Origin: Desulfosediminicola flagellatus
GTDB taxonomy: Bacteria; Desulfobacterota; Desulfobulbia; Desulfobulbales; Desulfocapsaceae
Direction of reading: 5' to 3'
DNA: 64,000 nucleotides
Assembly (NCBI RefSeq): GCF_005116655.2
Contig: NZ_CP050698.1
Span: forward strand, 5,062,001-5,126,000
Shown here: positions 8,628 through 17,993 of the stretch, piece by piece
Position numbering within the stretch: the first letter of the stretch is position 1
Layout of the letters: each line of letters begins with the position of its first letter
Notes under the pieces: generated by a model
The model's database searches: none
The model's input: only the letters and a program-made list of their open reading frames with translations
Told to the model about the DNA's origin: nothing
Translations under genes and position numbers: made by a program

Positions 8628-8643
8628 ATATTATCGATAATAT
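8628..8643. promoter_or_regulatory. Palindrome ATATTATCGATAATAT, second candidate operator
   Basis: Perfect 16-bp palindrome sharing the ATTATCGATAAT core with 8401-8412, 227 bp apart, in the otherwise gene-free stretch 8384-8790 between punA and the orphan gene. I see nothing else in that stretch. Confidence 0.4.
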
Positions 8644-8790
8644 CTGGATGTATCTATTTTGTCAAAGAAAACATCCAGGGAGAATGTTGTCGAACTATCT
8701 GGAGTGAGTCATTGGCCTCTCTACAGATAATTCGACAAGATATTTATTATATCGGAATGCCGCACTACCATTGGCAATTCAATTACAGCC

Positions 8791-9618
8791 CTATCGATTC
8801 CAGCGGGAAATTATACGTTCAAGTAATGCAATAAATTTTTCTTTGACCTCATCTCCTGCTTTAATTACTTCTTCGTGACCGACGACCTGATCTAGAATAC
8901 CTGTTCCCATATTGGTGATACACGAAAGCCCCATTACCTTCATGCCACCATGGGCAGCAACAATTACCTCGGGTACTGTAGACATGCCAACTGCATGGCC
9001 TCCAAGAATATTGATTGCCTTAATTTCACTGGCTGTCTCGTAACTCGGCCCGGGCATGTAATAGTAGACACCTTCTTTCAAAGATATTCCCAACTCTTCA
9101 CCGCATTCTTTGGCAAGCTCCCGAATATCTTTTGAGTAAGGGTCCGACATATCATTAAAGCGTGGACCGAAGTTATCAAAATTTGGCCCACGTAGAGGGC
9201 TGTCGCCATGTAGCTTGATATGATCTCTGATTATCATCAGATCGCCAGGTCTGTAATTCACGTCTACACTACCTGCTGCATTGGTTACAATAAGGTTCGG
9301 AACCTTGAGATAGAGCATACAGCGTAACGGGAAAACCACCTCATCCATGCTGTAGCCTTCGTAATAATGAAAACGACCCTGCAGCGCAATAACAGGAATA
9401 TCGTTAAGTCTTCCAATAACCAGGCTACCCTTATGGCCAACAACAGTGGATTCAGGAAAATATGGAATATCCTTAAACTCTATTTCACGCCGATCCTTAA
9501 GGTGATCTGCTAAAGCGCCGAGGCCGGAACCTAGCACCACACAAAACCTTGGGATTTCCTGGATTTTTGAGCCAATATATTCTGCAGCCTCAACAACCTG
9601 TTTCATTTCCGGCATCAT
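8791..9618 (-). CDS. punA: Purine-nucleoside phosphorylase (PNP/MTAP family)
   Basis: Cytoplasmic enzyme that splits purine (deoxy)nucleosides with phosphate into base and (deoxy)ribose-1-phosphate. The 275-residue length fits the trimeric PNP class. Motifs include V-V-L-G-S-G-L-G near the N-terminus (phosphate site), G-R-F-H-Y-Y-E-G-Y, T-N-A-A-G-S-V and P-S-Y-E-T-A-S-E-I, followed by G-M-S-T-V-P-E. It is the last gene of the nucleoside operon; its ATG overlaps the stop of the permease gene by one base (TGATG), so the two are coupled. Together with deoA it covers purine and pyrimidine nucleosides. Confidence 0.95.
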   Translation of the reverse strand: MMPEMKQVVEAAEYIGSKIQEIPRFCVVLGSGLGALADHLKDRREIEFKDIPYFPESTVVGHKGSLVIGRLNDIPVIALQGRFHYYEGYSMDEVVFPLRCMLYLKVPNLIVTNAAGSVDVNYRPGDLMIIRDHIKLHGDSPLRGPNFDNFGPRFNDMSDPYSKDIRELAKECGEELGISLKEGVYYYMPGPSYETASEIKAINILGGHAVGMSTVPEVIVAAHGGMKVMGLSCITNMGTGILDQVVGHEEVIKAGDEVKEKFIALLERIISRWNR

Positions 9619-10571
9619 CAGTGACCACCTTTCTCAAATATTTTCCCAATAGCTGCCGGGGCTGTTGTTTTACCAACAACACTAACAAGAATAACGAGCG
9701 TCAAAACATACGGCAACATAGCAAGGATATCGCCAGCAATCGGAACACCTTTTGAGCCGAGATATATTTCAAACCCTTTCGCTGCACCAAATAACAAACA
9801 GGCGGCCAGGGCACCCTGTGGTTTCCATTTTCCGAAAATCATTGCTGCCAGTGCTATAAAGCCCTGCCCTGAAATAAGGGTATTAGAAAAACGGGAAACA
9901 ACCGCAATACTCATTGCCGCTCCACCAAGACCTGCAAAGAATCCGGACATAATAACTGCGCCGTAACGTATTCTGGTCACACTTATCCCGAGTGTATTTG
10001 CTGCCTCAGGGTTTTCTCCCACAGCTCTGACCCGCATGCCCAGTCGTGTTTTGTAAAGTACAAACCAGACGACAAACACCATGAAAAAGGCAAGGTAAAC
10101 CGTGGCAAAACGGTTGAATACCAGATCCATAAAACCTGAAGATTCAAACAACTTGCCATCGCCAAACAAAAAGTCCAGCGGCTGCGGAACCTTGTTCAGA
10201 ACGGTGAGCGTCTGGGTTGCGCCATCAAAGAGCAAGCGGCTGATAAAAAGCGCTGAACCAGCTCCTAGAAAGTTAATAGCGATACCCGAAACAATCTGCT
10301 CAGCAGAAAAAGAGACACAGGCGATTGCATGAATAAGCCCCCAAAATGCTCCGCCAAGCGCTGCACACAGTAGCCCCAGCCAGGGATTACCGGCAAAATA
10401 GGCGACTGCCGCACCAACAAAAGCCCCGAAATACATCATCCCTTCAAGGCCGATATTAACAACACCTGAGCGCTCGGTTATAACGCCTCCCAGCGAAGTA
10501 AAAATCAACGGGGTTGAGTACATCAGGGTGGTACCGATGATAAATCCGATATCCTGAATAATAAGTTCCAT
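9618..10571 (-). CDS. nupQ: Nucleoside ABC transporter permease (NupQ-like)
   Basis: A 317-residue inner-membrane permease of the BMP-type nucleoside ABC importer (branched-chain permease superfamily). Multiple hydrophobic helices, with the family's T-S-L-G-G-V-I-T-E-R-S-G-V-V-N-I-G-L-E-G-M-like segment near residues 25-45 and V-G-E-N-P-E-A-A-N-T-L-G-I in the cytoplasmic coupling loop. It sits 4 bp after nupP and overlaps punA. With nupP, nupO and bmpA it forms a complete importer. Confidence 0.93.
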   Translation of the reverse strand: MELIIQDIGFIIGTTLMYSTPLIFTSLGGVITERSGVVNIGLEGMMYFGAFVGAAVAYFAGNPWLGLLCAALGGAFWGLIHAIACVSFSAEQIVSGIAINFLGAGSALFISRLLFDGATQTLTVLNKVPQPLDFLFGDGKLFESSGFMDLVFNRFATVYLAFFMVFVVWFVLYKTRLGMRVRAVGENPEAANTLGISVTRIRYGAVIMSGFFAGLGGAAMSIAVVSRFSNTLISGQGFIALAAMIFGKWKPQGALAACLLFGAAKGFEIYLGSKGVPIAGDILAMLPYVLTLVILVSVVGKTTAPAAIGKIFEKGGH

Positions 10572-10575
10572 GATG

Positions 10576-11691
10576 TTAACCCCTTCTTGACCTGAGAATC
10601 ATCTGAATGAGTTTAGGCATTGCAGTAAATAAAATAATAGTACCCACAACGATGTTGATCACTTCAGTCGGCGCACCGACCGCATCCTGAATTTTTGAAC
10701 CGCCATATTTTAGGCCTCCAAAGAGCAAACCCGCAAAGACAGAGCCGGGGCCGGTATTATTGCCGATAAGCGAGACAGCGATACCATCAAAACCATAGCC
10801 TTCCATGATGGCGAGTTTAGCAATTTTATGGCTGACTCCCATTACCTGAAGTGCACCTGCACAACCTGCAAGTCCGCCTGCGATGGACATGGAAGTTACG
10901 ATACTTCTCTGGACATTAATGCCCCCGTATTCAGCCGCATGCTGGTTATAGCCCACTGCACGTAACTCGTATCCAAGAGTCGTTTTATTCAGGACATACC
11001 ACATCAGAATTGCCAGGATAATAGCGATTATAATGCCTGCATTCACAGGTGATTTAAGGACATCACCCAGATATTTATGTGACCTGATAAAATCGATTCC
11101 CGCTTCGGTTATCTTCCACTGACCAAAGAGATCAATACGAGCTGTGTCCTGAATTATATATGATTTACCGGTCCCCATCTTGCCAAAAGATTTCAGGCTG
11201 AGTGACCAGTTAGATAAATAGAGGGCGGTCCAGTTGAGCATGATGGTAGAAATTACTTCATGAACACCAAACTTTGCCTTGATATACCCGGCAAGACCAC
11301 CCCATATTGCTGATGCACCGACAGCAAGCAGGATACATACAGGAACATGGAGTAAAAGCGGTAGATGAATATAATATCCGGCCATTGCCGCGACCATCGC
11401 ACCAACTATAAACTGCCCTTCCGCTCCGATGTTGAAAAGCCCTGTCCGCAGCGCAAAAGCAACCGACAAACCGGTGATGATCAGTGGTGTTGCATAAATG
11501 ATGACATACGAAACATATTTCGGCTTTGCAAAGGTTCCGCGCAAGATTGCCCAGTATGCATCAATCGGATTAAAGCCTGCGATTAGCAACACAATGGCGC
11601 CTACCGAGAACCCAACCAATATAGAAACAAGAGTGAGCCCTAAGGGGCCTCTCATAAATAGCTCTTTGAGTTTTTGGAGGGTCATTTTCAT
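10576..11691 (-). CDS. nupP: Nucleoside ABC transporter permease (NupP-like)
   Basis: A 371-residue partner permease of the nucleoside importer. It shows the R-T-G-L-F-N-I-G-A-E-G-Q-F segment and the coupling-loop A-V-G-Y-N-Q-H-A-A-E-Y-G-G-I motif, and is longer at the N-terminus and in the middle than nupQ, as expected for this subunit. The ATG overlaps the nupO stop by four bases (ATGA), with GGAGGATC as ribosome-binding site inside nupO. Confidence 0.93.
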   Translation of the reverse strand: MKMTLQKLKELFMRGPLGLTLVSILVGFSVGAIVLLIAGFNPIDAYWAILRGTFAKPKYVSYVIIYATPLIITGLSVAFALRTGLFNIGAEGQFIVGAMVAAMAGYYIHLPLLLHVPVCILLAVGASAIWGGLAGYIKAKFGVHEVISTIMLNWTALYLSNWSLSLKSFGKMGTGKSYIIQDTARIDLFGQWKITEAGIDFIRSHKYLGDVLKSPVNAGIIIAIILAILMWYVLNKTTLGYELRAVGYNQHAAEYGGINVQRSIVTSMSIAGGLAGCAGALQVMGVSHKIAKLAIMEGYGFDGIAVSLIGNNTGPGSVFAGLLFGGLKYGGSKIQDAVGAPTEVINIVVGTIILFTAMPKLIQMILRSRRG

Positions 11692-13220
11692 GCTGATCCT
11701 CCCGCCATGAGCATTCCTATCTGTGTTTCATCAACGCCTTCGGCATCAAGAATCCCCACTATCTTCCCCTCAAAAATTACCGCTATCCTGTCTGAAACAT
11801 GTATAACTTCATCAAGCTCAAACGAGATCAGTAAAACCGCCCGTCCCTCATTGCGCTGTGCCACCAGAGTTTTATGCACATATTCGATGGCTCCGACATC
11901 CAGTCCGCGCGTTGGCTGGGCCGCAATCAATACTTCGGGCTCATTGGCAACCTCACGGGCAATAATCATTTTTTGCTGATTACCGCCGGAGAGTGCCCGC
12001 GCTTCAATATCTGATCGTTCAGGGCGGATATCAAACTTTTTAATCAGGTTGTCAGCATTTTGATAAATCTTATCCCACAACAACCTGAATCCTTTAGAAA
12101 ACTCAGGATTAGAGTAGGTTTCGAGAACCATATTTTCAGCAACATTAAACTCAAAGACAAGACCTCGTTTCTGCCGGTCTTCTGGAATATGGCTGACTTT
12201 ATGCTCGTTGATGATCTTCCCCGGACTGAGGTTGGTGATATTCCTGCCAAGAACCTCTATGCTGCCGCTCTTGACCTTTCTAAGACCAGTGAGCGCCTCA
12301 ATCAACTCTGACTGCCCATTACCATCCACACCGGCAATTCCAAGAATTTCACCTTTACGCAACTCGAGATCAAGATTATCGACTGCCACTATCCCCCTGC
12401 TGTCCTCAACACAGAGTTTTTTAATTTCTAAGACTTTTTCGCCTGGCTCCTGCTTTGCTTTTGCAACCTTGAAGCTGACCTCCCTGCCAACCATCTTAGC
12501 GGCGAGATCCTCTTCAGAAACGTTACTCACATCAACCGTATCAATGTGACAACCTCTTCTGATAATTGTACAGAAATCTGCGACTTGCTTAATTTCGTTC
12601 AATTTATGGGTAATGATAATGATCGACTTTCCGGCAGCAGTCAGATTACGGATAATCCCGACGAGTTCCTGTATTTCCTTGGGAGTAAGTACTGCGGTAG
12701 GTTCATCGAAAATAAGAATCTGAGCACCCCGATACAGAGTCTTCAGTATTTCGACACGTTGCTGGCTGCCCACAGACAAATCCTGAATCAACGCCTTCGG
12801 ATCAACCGTCAACCCATATTGCTCAGAGATTGATATCACCTTTTCTTCTGCTGTCTGAAGATCAAGGATCCCGAATCGTTTGGTAATTTCTTTGCCAAGC
12901 ACAATATTTTCAGTAACCGAAAATGTATCAACCAGCATAAAGTGCTGGTGAACCATTCCGATACCGTTTGCGATGGCAATATTGGGATTAGCGATATTGA
13001 GCTGCTTGCCATTTATCCGAATGGCCCCGGAGGTCGGCGGTAGCAAGCCGTAGAGGATATTCATCAAGGTCGTTTTACCTGCACCATTCTCACCAAGCAA
13101 TGCGTGGACTTCGCCTTTATGAACTGTCAGGTTGATGTCATCATTGGCAGTAAAATCACCAAACTTTTTGGTGATCCCTGTCATTTCGACAGCTTTATGT
13201 GAAAAATCTATAGCTTTCAA
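11688..13220 (-). CDS. nupO: Nucleoside ABC transporter ATP-binding protein with two ABC domains
   Basis: A 510-residue cytoplasmic ATPase with duplicated ABC domains, the RbsA/NupO arrangement. The first domain has a full Walker A (G-E-N-G-A-G-K-T-T) and signature L-S-V-G-S-Q-Q-R. The second has a degenerate Walker A (G-V-D-G-N-G-Q-S-E) and L-S-G-G-N-Q-Q-K, the asymmetric pair usual for this family. It sits between bmpA and the two permeases in the nucleoside operon. Confidence 0.95.
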   Translation of the reverse strand: MKAIDFSHKAVEMTGITKKFGDFTANDDINLTVHKGEVHALLGENGAGKTTLMNILYGLLPPTSGAIRINGKQLNIANPNIAIANGIGMVHQHFMLVDTFSVTENIVLGKEITKRFGILDLQTAEEKVISISEQYGLTVDPKALIQDLSVGSQQRVEILKTLYRGAQILIFDEPTAVLTPKEIQELVGIIRNLTAAGKSIIIITHKLNEIKQVADFCTIIRRGCHIDTVDVSNVSEEDLAAKMVGREVSFKVAKAKQEPGEKVLEIKKLCVEDSRGIVAVDNLDLELRKGEILGIAGVDGNGQSELIEALTGLRKVKSGSIEVLGRNITNLSPGKIINEHKVSHIPEDRQKRGLVFEFNVAENMVLETYSNPEFSKGFRLLWDKIYQNADNLIKKFDIRPERSDIEARALSGGNQQKMIIAREVANEPEVLIAAQPTRGLDVGAIEYVHKTLVAQRNEGRAVLLISFELDEVIHVSDRIAVIFEGKIVGILDAEGVDETQIGMLMAGGSA

Positions 13221-13282
13221 ATCATTACCCGAAGTAATGCATCAGCTGCCCAGTACAATGTCTGAGCAGCTGATTGATTTCT

Positions 13283-14290
13283 TTATTTCTTTATATAGCT
13301 TTCATACTCAACTGCAGTCGCAGGAACAACTATCTCGCCAGCTTTGATTTTTGCAATCAAGGTATCAACCTCAGCAAGGATCTCTGCAGGAACATGCTTT
13401 GAGCTGGTTGGTGCAATACCAACACCATCATTTGAGAGATTATATACAACAGATTTTCCGCCTTCAAACGTGCCTTCTTTAAGCTCTTTAACGATACCGA
13501 ACATGGCATTATCAACGCGCTTCATAGCAGAGGTAAGAACGTTATCCGGTGCAAGAGCGTTCTGGTCTTTATCAACGCCGATAGCCCATTGACCTTTCTC
13601 TTTTGCCGCTTCGATAACACCGTCGCCAACACCACCTGCCGCATGGAAAACAATGTCTGCACCCTGCTGGTACATATTGTTGGTGATCGCCTTTCCTTTA
13701 GCTGCGTCAACAAAGGATTCTGCATACTGGCGGACAATTTCAGCATCAGGATTAGCAGTTTTTACGCCAGCCATATATCCGTACTCAAATTTCTCAATCA
13801 ACGGGAACTTGATTCCGCCGACAAATCCAACCTTATTGGATTTGGTCATTTTTCCTGCAATATAGCCAACCAGAAATGAAGGCTGCTCTTCCTGGAAAAC
13901 TGCACAGGCAACGTTCTTTGGAGTTTCATCACCATAGAAGAAATCGATGATTGCATACTTCTGATCAGGATTAACCTGAGCGGTGGACTTTACCGCATCA
14001 GCCATAAGGAAACCGATACCCCAAATAAGGTCATATTCTGCATCGGTGAGGGTCTCCAGGTTGGGTGCGTAATCACCATCCTGCCTTGACTCTTTATAGG
14101 TAGCCTTTATACCAAGTTCGCCCTCGGCCCGTTTCAAACCTTCCCACGCTGACTGGTTAAACGACTGGTCATTCACACCACCAACGTCTGTAACCATACC
14201 TACTTTAAGGTTCTTGGCGCTTACAGAGCCGCTGACACACAACATAGCTGCAAAAACAACTGCAGCCGATACCATGAATAACTTTTTCAT
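13283..14290 (-). CDS. bmpA: BMP-family nucleoside-binding protein
   Basis: Substrate-binding component of the nucleoside importer, 335 residues. The signal peptide (about 1-25, ending V-S-A) lacks a clear lipobox cysteine, so it is predicted to be a soluble periplasmic protein rather than the lipoprotein found in Gram-positives. The mature start K-V-G-M-V-T-D-V-G-G-V-N-D-Q-S-F-N is the BMP/Med family hallmark. It lies between deoB and nupO, consistent with delivering nucleosides to the phosphorylases encoded with it. Confidence 0.93.
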   Translation of the reverse strand: MKKLFMVSAAVVFAAMLCVSGSVSAKNLKVGMVTDVGGVNDQSFNQSAWEGLKRAEGELGIKATYKESRQDGDYAPNLETLTDAEYDLIWGIGFLMADAVKSTAQVNPDQKYAIIDFFYGDETPKNVACAVFQEEQPSFLVGYIAGKMTKSNKVGFVGGIKFPLIEKFEYGYMAGVKTANPDAEIVRQYAESFVDAAKGKAITNNMYQQGADIVFHAAGGVGDGVIEAAKEKGQWAIGVDKDQNALAPDNVLTSAMKRVDNAMFGIVKELKEGTFEGGKSVVYNLSNDGVGIAPTSSKHVPAEILAEVDTLIAKIKAGEIVVPATAVEYESYIKK

Positions 14291-14413
14291 TTATGCTCTC
14301 CTTGTTGTTACATTGTTCAATATTCTTCCAGTATCAGTCTAAAAACTCTCTAACGTCTTTCACTAACGTGTGTATTTACATTCTTAACCGTGCAGATAGA
14401 CCAAACACATGAC

Positions 14414-15565
14414 TTAAATCTTAAAGTATGCCGCCAGACTCCTGGCAACATCAGCAAAACTCCTTCGTATACCTAGATCGACTGCGGCCTGCTGCTTTGA
14501 AAAACTGAGCAGTGGCACATATTCGCGGGTATGATCCGTGCCTTTAAATGCCGGATCACATCCGTGGTCGGCAGTAATCACCAGTAAATCTTCATCATTC
14601 AACATGCCTATTACTTCAGCAAGTCGTGCATCAACCCGAGCAACAGCATCGTGATATCCAACGATGTCTCGTCGATGACCATAAAGCATATCGGTATCCA
14701 CAAGATTTATAAATATAAATTGTTGTTTTTTCGAACAATCAGCCAAACATTCAACAAGCCTGTTAAGGCAGGCTTCATTGCCACTATCATGATAACTTCG
14801 GTCTATCCCCTGCTCACAAAAAATATCCCCTATCTTTCCAATGGCTACAGTCTCAACACCATTTTTCTGCAAGGTATCAAGGATCGTTGTCGAGGGGGGT
14901 AACATGGAATAGTCTCTTCGCAAACCTGTACGGGTAAAATTACCGACTGTACCGACAAATGGCCTGGCTATAACTCTGCCGATTCGATACGCATCGCATA
15001 GTTTTCTGGCTATCTCACAAACTCGATATAACTCTTGAATTGGAACAATCTCTTCATGGGCAGCAATCTGAAATACGGAATCCGCCGAGGTGTAGATTAT
15101 TATGCCCTCACCATTCAGATGCGCTTCTCCCAACTCTTCCAGGATGGCAAGCCCCGAACTCCCTTTATTGCCAAGTACCGTATAACCGGTCTGCTCCTGA
15201 AAGTGCCCAATCAGTTCGTCAGGAAATGAGGGGTAGCCCAATGGAAAGGTCTGAAAAGGCTGTTTCAATTCTATTCCTGCCAGCTCCCAGTGACCGGTGG
15301 TCGTGTCCTTACCGCTGGACGCTTCAGCCATTACACCGTAACTTGCCATCGGTTGCTGAACGGCTTCACAACCTGGAAGTGTATACCCTAAAAGCTCAGT
15401 GCAGTTCCCCAATCCCAGTTTTTGTAGATTAGGCCATTGAACATTTTTCGATTTCACTCCTTCACAGATATGCAGGGCGGTATTGGCTCCAGCATCGCCG
15501 TACTCATCCGCATCGGGCAGTGCACCTACACCAAAGCTATCGATAACTACAAGTATAGCTCTCAT
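14414..15565 (-). CDS. deoB: Phosphopentomutase
   Basis: Interconverts (deoxy)ribose-1-phosphate and (deoxy)ribose-5-phosphate in nucleoside catabolism. The 383-residue protein has the alkaline-phosphatase-superfamily metal sites (V-I-D-S-F-G-V-G near the N-terminus; T-A-D-H-G-C-D-P and T-D-H-T-R-E near the C-terminus) and the G-K-D-T-T-T-G-H segment that carries the phosphorylated threonine. It lies 9 bp downstream of deoC and is followed, after a gap of about 120 bp, by bmpA. Confidence 0.96.
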   Translation of the reverse strand: MRAILVVIDSFGVGALPDADEYGDAGANTALHICEGVKSKNVQWPNLQKLGLGNCTELLGYTLPGCEAVQQPMASYGVMAEASSGKDTTTGHWELAGIELKQPFQTFPLGYPSFPDELIGHFQEQTGYTVLGNKGSSGLAILEELGEAHLNGEGIIIYTSADSVFQIAAHEEIVPIQELYRVCEIARKLCDAYRIGRVIARPFVGTVGNFTRTGLRRDYSMLPPSTTILDTLQKNGVETVAIGKIGDIFCEQGIDRSYHDSGNEACLNRLVECLADCSKKQQFIFINLVDTDMLYGHRRDIVGYHDAVARVDARLAEVIGMLNDEDLLVITADHGCDPAFKGTDHTREYVPLLSFSKQQAAVDLGIRRSFADVARSLAAYFKI

Positions 15566-15574
15566 CTTATGAAC

Positions 15575-16243
15575 CTATTTCGCAGCTTGTAATTCCTGCA
15601 TTATCGCTAATCCAGCACTCGCACCAATACGGTCCGCCCCTGCATCAATCATCTTTTTTGTATCTTCGAGGTTTTTTATTCCGCCTGAAGCTTTTACCTG
15701 AAGATCGTCGCCAACTGTCTTTTTCATCAATGCAACATCCTCAGCAGTAGCACCGCCTCCGGCAAAACCTGTTGAGGTTTTGACAAAATGAGCCCCGGCT
15801 TTTTTGGCGAGTTTACATGCCTCAATAATCTCATTTGTATCAAGCAGACAGGTCTCAATAATGACTTTGACCGTATTTCCCTGTGCAGCTTCCACCACAG
15901 TGCGAATATCGTTCTCTACCAGAGTATAATTTTTATCTTTCAACGCCCCGACATTGATCACCATATCAACTTCATCCGCACCATCTGCGATTGCCCGTTC
16001 AGTTTCGGCAGCTTTAATAAAACTGGTATGCGCCCCAAAAGGAAAGCCGACAACAGAACACACCTTTACCTCGCTACCAGCCAGCAACTCTTTTACTGCA
16101 CTGACATGGACAGGGTTTACACATACGCTGAAAAAACCATATTTAACAGCTTCTTCGCAGATATTTTTCACTTCAGCTGCAGTTGCGGCAGGCTTAAGAA
16201 TAGTATGATCAAAGTATTGAGCTAATGTAGCTGGATTCATCAT
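15575..16243 (-). CDS. deoC: Deoxyribose-phosphate aldolase
   Basis: Splits 2-deoxyribose-5-phosphate into acetaldehyde and glyceraldehyde-3-phosphate. The 222-residue TIM barrel shows the Schiff-base lysine at Lys155 (F-V-K-T-S-T-G-F), the acidic residue at Asp93 (D-E-V-D-M-V-I-N) and the assisting lysine at Lys184 (V-K-A-S-G-G-I). Bacillus-type length. Start at tandem ATGs after GAGGGGAA. It connects deoA and deoB to central metabolism. Confidence 0.96.
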   Translation of the reverse strand: MMNPATLAQYFDHTILKPAATAAEVKNICEEAVKYGFFSVCVNPVHVSAVKELLAGSEVKVCSVVGFPFGAHTSFIKAAETERAIADGADEVDMVINVGALKDKNYTLVENDIRTVVEAAQGNTVKVIIETCLLDTNEIIEACKLAKKAGAHFVKTSTGFAGGGATAEDVALMKKTVGDDLQVKASGGIKNLEDTKKMIDAGADRIGASAGLAIMQELQAAK

Positions 16244-16255
16244 TTCCCCTCAGGT

Positions 16256-17560
16256 TCAGGATATTTTAGCGTATATAAGCGGGTTCTTCTTTGGAGGCTG
16301 ATCCCCGAGAACCAGTGCATGTGTAAATCGAGACTTTGCCTGCTCAAGCTTTTTGGTATCGTTCACATAAAAGATCGCAAGTTCATCACCGATTTCGACA
16401 CGATCTCCGAGCCGTTTTTTCATCCAGATACCAACAGCTGGATCTATTGTATCAGCTTTGGTCGCCCGCCCTGCACCAAGCAATAATGCGGCCATCCCGA
16501 TTTCATTAGTCATGACATCTGATATATAGCCCTCATTCTGCGAGGTGATTGACAGTATCGTATCGGCTTTAGGTAGAAGCGTTGTGTCATTACACACTTC
16601 AGGATTCCCACCCTGTGCCTCAATCATTTTTGCAAGCTGGACCAGTGCTTTTCCGGATTCAAGCGCCTCTTTGACCATAGCTATCGCCGCAGGCTCGTCT
16701 TCTACCAATTCTGAAATTAATATCATCTGAGAGGCAAGAGCGATGGAGACATCTTTTAAGTCACCATCATGCTGTCCCTGCAATATTTCTATTGCTTCCT
16801 GCACCTCAAGCGCATTACCCACAGCATTACCTAAAGGCTGATTCATGTCTGTGACCAAGGCAACAGTTTTCTTATCTGCCATTTTACCAATGCTCACCAT
16901 GGCTGCCGCGAGTTCCTCCCCATTTTTCCGTTCTTTCATGAAGGCACCGTTACCGACCTTCACGTCCAGAACAATGGTATCACTGCCGCTGGCCAGTTTT
17001 TTACTCATGATGCTTGATGAAATGAGAGAAAGATTATCGACGGTTCCCGTTGCTCCTCGAAGGGCATAAAGCAATTTGTCGGCTGGCACAAGTTCGTTGG
17101 TCTGACCCGCTACTGACATCCCGCATTCGCTAACGATCTGCTTAAAGCGGCTCATTTCAATATCTGTCCGGCATCCGGGGATCGATTCGAGCTTATCAAT
17201 TGTGCCACCAGTATGGCCCAATCCACGACCCGACAGTTTCGCCACCTTTATACCACAAGCGGCTACGATAGGAGCAGCGATAAGCGTTGTAGTATCAGCC
17301 ACACCTCCGGTGGAATGCTTATCAACTATAGGACCTGGAACATCGGAAAGATCTATAATATCGCCTGAGTCCCGCATGGCAAAAGTCAGTTCAGCAGTCT
17401 CACGCTCATCCATTTTTTCAAACCAGATGGCCATCAGCAGCGCTGCCAACTGATAGTCAGGTATATTGCCGCCGACATACCCTGATATAAAAAATTCTAT
17501 CTCCTCTTTTGATAGGCTCCCGCCGTTTCTCTTTTTGAGGATAATATCTAGAACGTGCAT
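16256..17560 (-). CDS. deoA: Pyrimidine-nucleoside / thymidine phosphorylase
   Basis: First gene of the nucleoside operon, 434 residues. It phosphorolyses thymidine, and in Bacillus-type (Pdp) enzymes also uridine, to base and (deoxy)ribose-1-phosphate. Phosphate-site motifs D-K-H-S-T-G-G-V-A-D (near residue 80) and S-G-R-G-L-G-H-T-G-G-T-I-D-K-L-E are intact. Length and sequence are closer to Bacillus Pdp than to E. coli DeoA by eye, so substrate range may be broad. Palindromic sites lie in the leader at 17575-17595 and 17712-17729. Confidence 0.94.
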   Translation of the reverse strand: MHVLDIILKKRNGGSLSKEEIEFFISGYVGGNIPDYQLAALLMAIWFEKMDERETAELTFAMRDSGDIIDLSDVPGPIVDKHSTGGVADTTTLIAAPIVAACGIKVAKLSGRGLGHTGGTIDKLESIPGCRTDIEMSRFKQIVSECGMSVAGQTNELVPADKLLYALRGATGTVDNLSLISSSIMSKKLASGSDTIVLDVKVGNGAFMKERKNGEELAAAMVSIGKMADKKTVALVTDMNQPLGNAVGNALEVQEAIEILQGQHDGDLKDVSIALASQMILISELVEDEPAAIAMVKEALESGKALVQLAKMIEAQGGNPEVCNDTTLLPKADTILSITSQNEGYISDVMTNEIGMAALLLGAGRATKADTIDPAVGIWMKKRLGDRVEIGDELAIFYVNDTKKLEQAKSRFTHALVLGDQPPKKNPLIYAKIS

Positions 17561-17574
17561 GTGTAAACCTGTAT

Positions 17575-17595
17575 GTATTTGAATACTATCGAATA
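17575..17595. promoter_or_regulatory. Partly palindromic site in the deoA leader
   Basis: GTATTTGAATACTATCGAATA lies 15-35 bp ahead of the deoA start. It shares ACTATC and TATCGAA with the perfect palindrome at 17712-17729 (read on either strand), so the pair may be operators of a nucleoside-responsive repressor. No regulator gene is adjacent. Confidence 0.35.
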
Positions 17596-17633
17596 TGTGA
17601 ATAAACCAACAACAACACTTTCAGGAAGATGCT

Positions 17634-17650
17634 TAGCAGGCTGTCCGAGA
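17634..17650. repeat. Partial copy of hairpin-element end (AGGCTGTCCGAGA)
   Basis: TAGCAGGCTGTCCGAGA matches the terminal repeat of the element at 29758-29927 (TAGGAGGCTGTCCGAGA) at 16 of 17 positions. No inverted partner is seen nearby; likely a solo end left by excision or decay. Confidence 0.5.
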
Positions 17651-17711
17651 CAAGCACTTCTTATCATGATGTTATTCCGACCAAACGTATCGTATCAGCT
17701 ACTGAATATCT

Positions 17712-17729
17712 ATAGTATTTCGATACTAT
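17712..17729. promoter_or_regulatory. Palindrome ATAGTAT-TTCG-ATACTAT upstream of deoA
   Basis: Perfect 7-bp arms around TTCG, about 150 bp before the deoA start. Candidate operator or small hairpin; see the related site at 17575-17595. Confidence 0.35.
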
Positions 17730-17888
17730 CATCTAGAGCGGTTAAATTATACTCGTTTGTATCAACTCCTAGTCATGTACGTTCTTTTCGTGTCCTCCAC
17801 CTAACTTTATCGAGTTAACGGAAATAGAAAAGTCATCAGATCAGTGGATTAACCTGCCATGCCTTTTAATCCCACCCCTCTTCGAAGT

Positions 17889-17993
17889 TGCACAGATGCA
17901 TATTGGAGTGCAAACATGCACACAGTACATTATAACATTAAATTCATTAGATATTTACCATTCCCTCCTCATTCCTTTGTTGCAAATTTGCAG
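17889..17993 (+). promoter_or_regulatory. Three TGCA-N4-TGCA sites, candidate enhancer for the islA sigma-54 promoter
   Basis: TGCACAGATGCA (17889-17900), TGCAAACATGCA (17909-17920) and TGCAAATTTGCA (17982-17993, a perfect palindrome) share the form TGCANANNTGCA. Offsets are 20 and 73 bp, close to whole helical turns. They lie about 270-370 bp upstream of the promoter at 18261-18277, a usual distance for bacterial enhancer-binding proteins. The function is inferred. Confidence 0.5.
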
